Assembly (NCBI RefSeq): GCF_900142755.1
Contig: NZ_FRCA01000011.1
Location: 67,328 to 131,327, forward strand
Reading direction: 5' to 3'
Origin: Halomonas cupida
Lineage (GTDB): Bacteria > Pseudomonadota > Gammaproteobacteria > Pseudomonadales > Halomonadaceae
DNA length: 64,000 bases
The notes beneath the pieces are model-generated. The model saw nothing but the letters and a program-made list of their open reading frames with translations. It was not told the origin of the DNA and did not search any database. Position numbers and translations under genes: made by a program. Below are positions 16,421-23,830 of the stretch, piece after piece; the first letter of the stretch is position 1, and every line of letters starts with the position of its first letter.

Positions 16421-17458
16421 ATGACGGTTCTTCGCCCCTTCCTATTGGCTTCTGCCATTGCTCTCACCTCCCTGGCCTCGTCGGCTCAGGCGGCTACCAC
16501 CATTAACCTGAGCTACAACGGAGCCCCGGACCCGGAGAAGAACGCCGTCCATGTGTTCGCCACCAATCTCCAGCGCCTGGTGGCAGAGAAGACCGGTGGC
16601 GAGCTCGAGCTGGAGCTCTACCCCAACAGCATGCTGGGCGAAGAGCAGGAACGGATGGAACAGACCATGACAACGCCGAGTCTGAACATCGCCTCCTTCG
16701 CTGGTATGTCACCGATCGTGCCAGAGGTGTTTGTCAGCGCGATCCCGTTCCTGTTTGATGACTTCGTATCGGCGCGCCGCTTCTTCGATGAAGGCGCGTA
16801 CTGGCAAGCCGTCAGTGATGAACTGCGGGGCCGAGCCGGGTTGGAGATGCTCGCAGTGGTCGAGGAAGGTGGCTTCCTCGCCTTCACCAACAACAAGCGC
16901 CCGATAGCCTCCCCCGAGGACTTCGATGGGCTGCGCTTCCGTGCCATGGACCCCAGTCAGGTAGCACTGTACGAGGCGTTCGGTGCCTCCGGTACGCCGA
17001 TCCCCTGGACCGAGGTCTACATGGCGCTCAAGACCGGTGTTGCCGACGGCCAGATGAATCCGCCGATGTACATCATTCTTGGTAGCCTCTACGAGGTGCA
17101 GGGTTATCTGACACTGGCCAATATCCAGTACTCGGATCAGTTTCTGGTCGGCAACACGACCATGATCCACAGCTGGGATGACCAGACCCTTGCTGCCTTC
17201 CACGAGGCCGTGGCCGAAGCCAATCAGATGGCCCGGGAGTATAACGAGACCAGGGTCAATGAGCGCATTGCCTTCCTCGAGGAGCAGGGCATGGAGGTTA
17301 TCCGTCCGACGCCGGAACAACGGGAAGCCTTTCGCGTACAGGCACAACCCGCCTACCTCGACTGGCTGCTCGACCAGAACATCGAACAGCAGTTCATCGA
17401 CACGGCGCTCAGCGACGCCGGCTATGAGGTACAGCACAGCAAAAGCACCATCGACTGA
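16421..17458 (+). CDS. TRAP transporter solute-binding protein (DctP family)
   Basis: The 345-residue exported protein (signal peptide ending SSAQA) has the DctP family core: GELELELYPNSMLGEEQERMEQ, the binding arginine region DGLRFRAMDPS, PWTEVYMALKTGVADGQMNPP and an extended C-terminal helix. I take the ATG at 16421, which has GGGAGA upstream, not the longer frame from 16301. Its stop overlaps the next gene. Ligands of DctP proteins are usually carboxylates; this operon also encodes a D-Ala-D-Ala dipeptidase and a PheA-like protein, so the ligand may be unusual. Confidence 0.9.
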   Translation: MTVLRPFLLASAIALTSLASSAQAATTINLSYNGAPDPEKNAVHVFATNLQRLVAEKTGGELELELYPNSMLGEEQERMEQTMTTPSLNIASFAGMSPIVPEVFVSAIPFLFDDFVSARRFFDEGAYWQAVSDELRGRAGLEMLAVVEEGGFLAFTNNKRPIASPEDFDGLRFRAMDPSQVALYEAFGASGTPIPWTEVYMALKTGVADGQMNPPMYIILGSLYEVQGYLTLANIQYSDQFLVGNTTMIHSWDDQTLAAFHEAVAEANQMAREYNETRVNERIAFLEEQGMEVIRPTPEQREAFRVQAQPAYLDWLLDQNIEQQFIDTALSDAGYEVQHSKSTID

Positions 17459-17943
17459 TGGTTGAACGCATCCGCCAGCTCAGTCTCGGGCTGGCGAGCC
17501 TGCTGCTGGCCGTTGATCTGGTGGCCATGCTGTATGGCGTGTTCATGCGCTATATCGCCGGTGGAGCACCGATCTGGACCGATGAACTGGCACGCTTTCT
17601 GATCATCGGCTGCGTGATGCTGGCGATGGGCACGGTATGGATCGAGGGGCGGCACATGCGAGTCGCGCTGGTCGAACGACTGCTGCCCGAATCGCTGCGT
17701 ACCGCACTGTTCTGGTATCAGTGGCTTTTGACTCTGACGCTAACGGCGTTCGGCGCCTGGTTCAGCTATCAATACGCCCAGTCAGTGGCCATGTTCACCA
17801 GTCAGGGACTGGGCATCAGTCGCTCGATACCGGTCATGTCGGTACCGGTCGGTTTCGCGTTGCTGACCCTGATGGCGGCCTGCCATGGCCCCCGCCCCCT
17901 GCCGACTCTCGAGGAAAGCGCTGTAGAGGACGACCGTTCATGA
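17458..17943 (+). CDS. TRAP transporter small permease (DctQ)
   Basis: The 161-residue protein has four membrane helices and the DctQ hallmark around residues 30-60 (FMRYIAGGAPIWTDELARFLII, then GRHMRVALVERLL). It pairs with the large permease encoded next. Its start overlaps the binding-protein stop by one base and its end overlaps the dctM-type gene by 4 bp, so the three genes form one coupled unit. Confidence 0.9.
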   Translation: MVERIRQLSLGLASLLLAVDLVAMLYGVFMRYIAGGAPIWTDELARFLIIGCVMLAMGTVWIEGRHMRVALVERLLPESLRTALFWYQWLLTLTLTAFGAWFSYQYAQSVAMFTSQGLGISRSIPVMSVPVGFALLTLMAACHGPRPLPTLEESAVEDDRS

Positions 17944-19217
17944 CTCTCGCCATGCTCGCCGTCTTCATGATCCATGTGCTGCTCGGGTTACCGCTGTTCA
18001 TTGCCCTGTTGGCCACCGCTGTAGTCGGCTTCCTGTTTGTCGACCCCAGCATGGTCCCGCGCATGATGCCACAGCAGTTCTTCGGCGGAATCGATGCCTA
18101 CTCCTTGATGGCCATCCCACTGTTCATTCTGGCCGGCAACCTGATGAACGCCAGCCGGCTGACCGATCGCTTGATGGCTTTTGCCAGATTACTGGTCGGT
18201 CATCTGCGCGGTGGCATGGGGCACGTCAATGTGGTGTCGAGCGTCTTCTTTGCCGGTGTCAACGGCTCGGCGGTGGCCGACACCTCGGCGCTGGGTTCAC
18301 TGCTGGTTCCTGCCATGCGCAAGGAAGGCTACTCTACCGCCTTTGCGGCAGGCCTGACCGCCGGCAGTTCATTGATAGGGCCGATCATTCCACCCAGCAT
18401 CTTCATGATTCTCTATGCATCATTGACCAACACCTCGGTCGGCGACCTGTTCCTCGCGGGGGTGATTCCCGGCCTGGTGCTGGGCGTGGCCTTCATGGCC
18501 ATGAATGCGATCTACGCCAGGCGCCACCAGCTACCGAAACAGGGCAGCATGCCCAGCGTCAGACAACTTGCCGAGACCGGTTGGCAGGCTCTCCCGGCGC
18601 TGGTTGCTCCATTCATCATTGTTGCCGGTATCGTCATGGGCGTGGTCACCCCAACCGAGTCCGGTGCGCTGACTGCGCTATATGTAGCGCTCTATGGCAT
18701 CGTCGTGGGCTCACTGCGTGGCAGCGGGATATGGCGCGCCATCGTCGACACAACACGCCTGACCACAGCGATCTTCGTGATCATGGCTGCCTCCAGCACC
18801 GTCAGTTGGTTGTTGTCCTATGCCCAGGTCCCCAACCAGTTCGTCGAACTGCTGGCTCCCTGGATCGCTCAACCGGTGGTGGTGCTGTTGCTGCTCAGTC
18901 TCATCACCTTCGTCACTGGCATGTTCATGGAGGAAGTATCGGCCCTGATGCTGCTGACGCCGATTTTCTCCCCGGTGGCGATGATGGCAGGCATTGACCC
19001 GGTACACCTGGGTGTCATCATTACCCTCAATATCACCATTGCCCTGATCACGCCGCCCATGGGCGCCTGTGTGTTCGTCGCCGCCGCGGTCAGCCGCCTC
19101 GAGATCACCGCCCTGTTTCGCACCATCTGGCCCTTTGTGGTGACGGCACTGCTGGTGTTGATCGTACTGATCCTGATCCCACAGCTGACCCTGTGGCTGC
19201 CCAACCTGCTGGGATAA
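17940..19217 (+). CDS. TRAP transporter large permease (DctM)
   Basis: The 425-residue membrane protein has about 12 helices and typical DctM segments: MAIPLFILAGNLMNAS, FFAGVNGSAVADTSALGS, GSSLIGPIIPPSIFMI and TPTESGALTALY. The start at 17940 (ATGA overlap with the previous stop) is chosen over an upstream in-frame ATG inside dctQ. It is the ion-driven transport subunit. Five bases after its stop begins the dipeptidase gene, so the operon continues. Confidence 0.9.
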   Translation: MTLAMLAVFMIHVLLGLPLFIALLATAVVGFLFVDPSMVPRMMPQQFFGGIDAYSLMAIPLFILAGNLMNASRLTDRLMAFARLLVGHLRGGMGHVNVVSSVFFAGVNGSAVADTSALGSLLVPAMRKEGYSTAFAAGLTAGSSLIGPIIPPSIFMILYASLTNTSVGDLFLAGVIPGLVLGVAFMAMNAIYARRHQLPKQGSMPSVRQLAETGWQALPALVAPFIIVAGIVMGVVTPTESGALTALYVALYGIVVGSLRGSGIWRAIVDTTRLTTAIFVIMAASSTVSWLLSYAQVPNQFVELLAPWIAQPVVVLLLLSLITFVTGMFMEEVSALMLLTPIFSPVAMMAGIDPVHLGVIITLNITIALITPPMGACVFVAAAVSRLEITALFRTIWPFVVTALLVLIVLILIPQLTLWLPNLLG

Positions 19218-19222
19218 CCACC

Positions 19223-20011
19223 ATGCCCCGAAGTTCCACCGCCGACCTGCGCCAGCAGGCCATTCCCCAACACCCCGAGCCGAGTTGGACGCAATTGAGC
19301 CGGATTCCCATCGAGGCGCGCGAAGAGTCGCTGGTGCCGATGAGTCTGGCGCCACCGCCAGTGCGCGTGTACCCAGCCTACGCACGAATGGAGATTCCCG
19401 GTGCCGTCAATGAATGTCATGTCCGAGAGGAAGTCTATCGGCGTCTACTGGCGGTGGCCCGCGCCCTACCTGCTGGCCTGACACTGTTGGTGCTGGATGG
19501 CTGGCGTCCCTGGCGGGTACAGCAGTATCTGTTCGAGACGCTGTCGGAAACCATCCGTGAGACCCACCCCGGCATCAGTGACGACGAACTGCTCGAGCGC
19601 ACTCGCGAGTTCGTTTCCCTGCCGAGCACCGATGCCAATGCTCCCAGCCCACACCTGACCGGTGGCGCGGTGGATGTCACCCTCTGCGATGCCGACGGCC
19701 TGCCGCTGGAGATGGGATCGGTATTCGATGAGGCAACCGCTACTTCCCACACCGCCGCCTTCGAAGGCCGTCTCGACCTCACACCGAATCAGATCAGCGC
19801 GCGTGACAATCGGCGCCTGCTCTATCACAACATGCTCGCCCAGGGGTTCACCAACCTACCCAGCGAGTGGTGGCATTTCGACTTCGGCGATCAACTCTGG
19901 GCATGGTACGGCGGGCACGACAGAGCCCTCTATGGTCCGGCCGAACCAGAGGGTGTTGCCAGCCGCTGGCGTCGCCAGTTCGAGCAGGCGGCCAGCCACG
20001 GAGGAACCTGA
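19223..20011 (+). CDS. ddpX: D-alanyl-D-alanine dipeptidase (VanX/DdpX family, peptidase M15D)
   Basis: The 262-residue protein has the VanX zinc dipeptidase motifs in order: LDGWRPWRVQQ (essential Arg), SPHLTGGAVDVTL (the SxHxxGxAxD zinc motif) and EWWHFDF (catalytic Glu, zinc His). About 45 extra residues precede the catalytic core compared with E. coli DdpX. There is no signal peptide, so it should be cytoplasmic. It cleaves D-Ala-D-Ala, and related enzymes act in wall recycling or vancomycin resistance. Here it follows TRAP permease genes by 5 bp, suggesting use of an imported dipeptide. No van regulators are present. Confidence 0.88.
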   Translation: MPRSSTADLRQQAIPQHPEPSWTQLSRIPIEAREESLVPMSLAPPPVRVYPAYARMEIPGAVNECHVREEVYRRLLAVARALPAGLTLLVLDGWRPWRVQQYLFETLSETIRETHPGISDDELLERTREFVSLPSTDANAPSPHLTGGAVDVTLCDADGLPLEMGSVFDEATATSHTAAFEGRLDLTPNQISARDNRRLLYHNMLAQGFTNLPSEWWHFDFGDQLWAWYGGHDRALYGPAEPEGVASRWRRQFEQAASHGGT

Positions 20012-20013
20012 TC

Positions 20014-20613
20014 ATGCACTTCGCCACTCTGGGCCCGTCCGGCAGCAACCATGCACTGGTGCTGTCGCACTATCTCGAAGCCCGCGGCCTGGGCGACAGC
20101 CGCGTCAGCCTGATCGATGACTTTACCGAAGCCTTTGCTGCACTGGTCGACGGGCATTACGACTACCTGCTCCAGGTCAGCGCACACTTCAGCCACGCCG
20201 ATTGTGTCGGGCGCTTCATGCATCGCGCCTGGCCGGTAGATACCTTCATCGCTCCCAGTCGACCACTGGCACTGGTGGCCAGACGTGACGCTGCCAGCCC
20301 ACGAAGCGTGCTGCGTCAACCGGCCACCCGCTACTACACGGACCTGAGCGACTGGCAGGAAATCGACGCAGCCACTACCGTTGACGCCTTGACCCGCCTG
20401 CGTAACGGCGAGGCCGATGCCGCCATTGTCGCCGACGAGGCGCTGGACGAGTTTGCGGATGAACTGAGTTGCCTGCGCCGACTGGGCCCGGCACTGGATG
20501 TCTGGGTCCTCTACGCCCCTCGCCCGCTGGCTGACGGCAACCCGCTGATACTGCCGAACAATCCCGCCCTGACCCGGCATTTTGCCGCCAGCCGCGAAGT
20601 GGAACGCTATTAA
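20014..20613 (+). CDS. Prephenate dehydratase-like protein (PheA/BacA domain)
   Basis: The protein starts MHFATLGPSGSNHALV, close to the TLGP(E/K)G(T/S) entry of prephenate dehydratase and of BacA, and continues with the two-lobed binding-protein-like fold for about 199 residues. There is no ACT domain and no chorismate mutase, and the family's later catalytic Thr-Arg segment is not obvious, so dehydratase activity is doubtful. It may be a decarboxylase-like or ligand-binding relative. It begins 2 bp after the dipeptidase stop. Its own TAA lies inside the palindromic element at 20608-20708. Confidence 0.65.
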   Translation: MHFATLGPSGSNHALVLSHYLEARGLGDSRVSLIDDFTEAFAALVDGHYDYLLQVSAHFSHADCVGRFMHRAWPVDTFIAPSRPLALVARRDAASPRSVLRQPATRYYTDLSDWQEIDAATTVDALTRLRNGEADAAIVADEALDEFADELSCLRRLGPALDVWVLYAPRPLADGNPLILPNNPALTRHFAASREVERY

Positions 20614-20708
20614 CATGGCAATCAAATAGCTCATCCTGATCGATTTGATTTTCGGCGGCACGTCCCTGTGCCGCCATTAACCCAACATGAAAGCATGCCG
20701 GGTTAATA
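20608..20708 (-). repeat. Palindromic MITE-like element, short copy between convergent genes
   Basis: Read on the minus strand it begins TATTAACCCGGCATG and ends GTTAATA, like the copies at 47476 and 63712, but lacks the roughly 60-base central module. It keeps three hairpins: TTAACCC/GGGTTAA, GGCGGCAC/GTGCCGCC and an AAATCG-type arm pair. The stop codon of the plus-strand gene (20611-20613) and that of the minus-strand permease gene (20703-20705) both lie inside it, so it probably serves both genes as a 3' end or terminator. Confidence 0.85.
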
Positions 20709-22541
20709 GCTCAAGAGGCTCTGCTGCAGAAAAGTCTGCCAGGGCACGAAGATCACCACCAGGCCCATAACGACCAGTGCCACTCTCACCACAGCGTGGA
20801 AACGGGCAATCAGGCCAAAGGACAGAGAGGTCAGCCCGACCAGTATCACCAGACTGGTGAGTACGGCCTGCCAGGGCTGCTCACCCAATGCCAGCAGGGC
20901 GGGGTGAGCGACCATCGCCAGCGGGATCACATACAACCCGACGCCCAATGCCATGGCCCTGGCCGCAACCTTGAGCCAGTTCACATCGGCCATGCCTGCG
21001 GCGATGAACACCGCACCACAGACCGGTGGGGTAATAGTCGACAACAGTGCGAACCAGAACACGAACAGGTGTGCAGTGAGCAACGGCAAGCCCAACTCGG
21101 TCAATGCCGGGCCGGCCACCGAGACACAGATCACATAGGCGGCGGTGGTCGGCACTTCCATGCCCAGAATCAGGCAGGCCAGTGCCGTCAGCAGCAGTGC
21201 GGGCCATAGCGCACCACCAGACAGTGCCAGAATACCCGAGGTTACCTTCACGCCCAGCCCGGTCAGCGCCAGCACACCAATCACCAGCGATGCACACAGG
21301 ATGATCGAGCCGATGGTGGCGATCTGGCGACCCGCGGTGACAACAGCATTCACCAGACGTGTGACAAACTCCCGGCCCGACACCTGCAGATGGACGTTGA
21401 GCGCCAGCAGCGCCGCCCCGGCGAAGATCGCCACACTGGCAGCATATTGAGGCGTATTGCCGGCATGGAAGATACGCTCGAGCAGCACCACAAAGGGCAC
21501 GGCAAAGAATAGCGCCGTGGTCACCACTTCACGCAGCGCAGGACGATCTTCGAGCGCAACCGGGCGCAGGTCATGTCGTGTGGCAAAGGCGTTGATGCCC
21601 ACCCAGACCGCGGCGAAGTAGAGGAAGGCCGGCAGCAACGCCGCGGCCATGATGTCGGTATAGGGCGTGCCGGTGAGCTCCACCATCACGAAGGCGCCTG
21701 CGCCCATCAGCGGTGGCATGATCTGGCCACCAGATGAGGCCACGGCCTCCACCGCCGCCGCCAGTGAGCGCGGATACCCCAATCGAGCCATCGACGGAAT
21801 GGTGATGGCGCCGGTGGAAGCCACATTGGCCGATGCCGATCCGGAGATCGAGCCCATCAGTGCCGAGGAAATCACCGAGACCTTGGCACCGCCGCCGGTC
21901 AGGCGCCCGGCCACGGCTCCGGCCAAGTTCATGAATCCCTGTCCCGCCTCACCGGCGTTGAGCACCGCCCCGAAAATCACGAAGATGGCCACCACGCCGA
22001 CACTGACCGCTGTCAATTCACCCCACAATCCTCCTTCGGCAATGGTCAACGAGCCCACGAAGCTGGCCATGGGCAGGCCCGGGTGACCGAACTCCCCGGG
22101 AATGTACTGTCCGAATACGCCATAACTCAGCGCGATCAGGGTCACCAACGGCAACGGCCAGCCAATGGCACGCCGTGCCGCTTCCAGTGCAGCGACGATC
22201 AACAGCACACCGATGGCCATCTGCAGCGGCGTATCGATAAAGCCATACTGGTTGGACAGCGCCTCCTCATGGAAGGCAATCCACAGGCAGGCGGCAACAC
22301 CCAACAGGGTAAGGAAAACACCACTGACAAGCTGTCGACGATTGCGGGCGGAGAATACCAATACCCAGGGAAGGATCAGCGCCATATGCAGCGGACGGCT
22401 GACCAGGGCTGGCGTCAGGCCATGAAAGATCAGGCCGAGGTGAAAGGCGACCGAGGTCGCCCCCAGCATGATCCAGGGCCAACGCAGCGGTGTATCACCG
22501 GCAGCCGCCGGTGACACGGATTCTGTTGAAGATGTACTCAT
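20703..22541 (-). CDS. TRAP transporter fused permease (4TM/12TM, TAXI-type system)
   Basis: The 612-residue membrane protein joins a DctQ-like 4-helix part (about residues 25-170) to a DctM-like part (after about 170), with FMNLAGAVAGRLTGGGAKVSVISSALMGSISGSASANVASTGAITIP shortened in this note to the family hallmark GSISGSASANV, and PPLMGAGAFVMVE. Fused permeases go with TAXI binding proteins, and one is encoded just upstream at 22634. No strong ribosome binding site precedes the ATG at 22541. Its stop codon lies within the palindromic element. Confidence 0.88.
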   Translation of the reverse strand: MSTSSTESVSPAAAGDTPLRWPWIMLGATSVAFHLGLIFHGLTPALVSRPLHMALILPWVLVFSARNRRQLVSGVFLTLLGVAACLWIAFHEEALSNQYGFIDTPLQMAIGVLLIVAALEAARRAIGWPLPLVTLIALSYGVFGQYIPGEFGHPGLPMASFVGSLTIAEGGLWGELTAVSVGVVAIFVIFGAVLNAGEAGQGFMNLAGAVAGRLTGGGAKVSVISSALMGSISGSASANVASTGAITIPSMARLGYPRSLAAAVEAVASSGGQIMPPLMGAGAFVMVELTGTPYTDIMAAALLPAFLYFAAVWVGINAFATRHDLRPVALEDRPALREVVTTALFFAVPFVVLLERIFHAGNTPQYAASVAIFAGAALLALNVHLQVSGREFVTRLVNAVVTAGRQIATIGSIILCASLVIGVLALTGLGVKVTSGILALSGGALWPALLLTALACLILGMEVPTTAAYVICVSVAGPALTELGLPLLTAHLFVFWFALLSTITPPVCGAVFIAAGMADVNWLKVAARAMALGVGLYVIPLAMVAHPALLALGEQPWQAVLTSLVILVGLTSLSFGLIARFHAVVRVALVVMGLVVIFVPWQTFLQQSLLSY

Positions 22542-22564
22542 TGAAGATTACCGGAGAGAAGCAG

Positions 22565-22607
22565 GCTACGAGCTACGAGCTACGAGCTACGAGCTACGAG
22601 CTACGAG
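22565..22607. repeat. Tandem 7-bp repeat (GCTACGA)n
   Basis: Six perfect copies of GCTACGA lie between the TAXI binding-protein gene and its permease gene. GCTACGA is a cyclic form of the reverse complement of the AGCTCGT unit at 11261-11316, so the two arrays share one motif in opposite orientation. It lies inside a transcribed spacer and could change length. Confidence 0.9.
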
Positions 22608-22633
22608 AAAACAGTGTACTCGGCGATTGGAGA

Positions 22634-23605
22634 TCAGCGCAGCGATTCGGGGACATCGACACCGGCTTCATCGTAATACCGCAGCGCGCCCGGATGCAGC
22701 TTGCCCTCGAAGTTCTCGAGCATGTCAGGGCTGATGCTCTGCCACCACGGAGAGCTCTCGGCCATGGCCTCGCGGCGCTCCCAGAAGGTCTTCGTCAGGG
22801 TATAGGCGGTATCGTCGTCCATGGCAGTAGTGGTGTACGCCACTACCGGCAGCGAGGTGGTCAGCACATCCTCGTCGATCCCGGCATAGGTGCCCGCGGG
22901 AATAAGCTGGGGAGTGGCACCCGTCTGTTCGATCTGGTCCTCACTCATCGATACCAGCCCAACCTCATGGCTGGCGGCAGTCTCGATTACATTCGGCGCC
23001 GGGAACGAGCCCGCGGTCGCGAAGCCGTCGATCTGGCCGTTCTTGAGCGCATCCGGTGCACTGCCGACATCGGCACCATCAACCTCGACGCTATCGATCA
23101 GGCCGAACAGCTCCAGATAACGCTGAGCCTCACGGGCCCCGAACGACCCCTGGCCAATCAACAGATGCTTGCCGGCCAGATCATCCAGAGCCAGCACATC
23201 CTGGTCGCTGGCGACCACGAAATGCATGGTCAACGACGGAATCGGGAAGAGCCCACGAATCTCCTGGAAGCGTGGATTCTGACGTTTCTCGAAGGGGCCG
23301 CTGCCATCACGGGCCTTGCTGACCAATCCCGGCGGCGCAGTAAAGACATAGTTGCCCTGGCGTGCCATGACTTCCATGACGTTCTGAACCGAGCCCTGGC
23401 TTTCCTCAAGGGTCAGCGTCATTTCCCCCTCTGTGCCGGCCTTGATCGCCTCGGACAGTTCTACCCCCATCTGATAGTAGGCGGTCCCGGCGGACGCCGA
23501 CTTGTAGGTCAGACGAGTGTCGGCTTGAGCATTCAATGACATGGTCAGGGCGCAGGCCCCCAACAAGGTGCCTGCTGTCGCCATCAGGCGCGAAAACGGC
23601 TGCAT
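22634..23605 (-). CDS. TAXI-family TRAP solute-binding protein
   Basis: The 323-residue exported protein (signal ending LNAQA) has TAXI family features: SASAGTAYYQMGVELSEAIK near the N-terminus, GNYVFTAPPGLV, and LDDLAGKHLLIGQGSFGAREAQRYLE. Its partner, a fused TRAP permease, is encoded downstream after a 92-bp spacer with heptamer repeats. GGAGAT precedes the ATG. TAXI ligands include glutamate and other amino or organic acids; this one is not known. Confidence 0.88.
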   Translation of the reverse strand: MQPFSRLMATAGTLLGACALTMSLNAQADTRLTYKSASAGTAYYQMGVELSEAIKAGTEGEMTLTLEESQGSVQNVMEVMARQGNYVFTAPPGLVSKARDGSGPFEKRQNPRFQEIRGLFPIPSLTMHFVVASDQDVLALDDLAGKHLLIGQGSFGAREAQRYLELFGLIDSVEVDGADVGSAPDALKNGQIDGFATAGSFPAPNVIETAASHEVGLVSMSEDQIEQTGATPQLIPAGTYAGIDEDVLTTSLPVVAYTTTAMDDDTAYTLTKTFWERREAMAESSPWWQSISPDMLENFEGKLHPGALRYYDEAGVDVPESLR

Positions 23606-23770
23606 GGTATCTCCACTCTCGGAAGTTTCTGTCGCGGGTTCAGGTCCCGTCTCCGGAAATCAGCGCAGGGCGCATGTTTCCCTCGTGTCCAGCGCCAGCC
23701 AGCATAGGCCACTCGCCCCGCGCATTCCAGATGAACCTTTCCGTTCAGGTCGCATGAATCCGGAAGCATG

Positions 23771-23797
23771 AAAAAGGGCGCGCCATCAGGCGCGCCC
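23771..23797 (-). terminator. Rho-independent terminator of the sulfatase gene
   Basis: GGGCGCGCC and GGCGCGCCC form a perfect 9-bp stem with a 4-nt loop; read on the minus strand it is followed by TTTTT. It lies 33 bases past the sulfatase stop. Confidence 0.85.
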
Positions 23798-23830
23798 AGT
23801 CGATTGGAGTAATGATAGCGGTGTCGGCTG

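Noticed and set aside
22490..23539. 349-residue open frame on the plus strand
   Set aside because: It is antisense to the TAXI binding protein and runs through the heptamer repeats.
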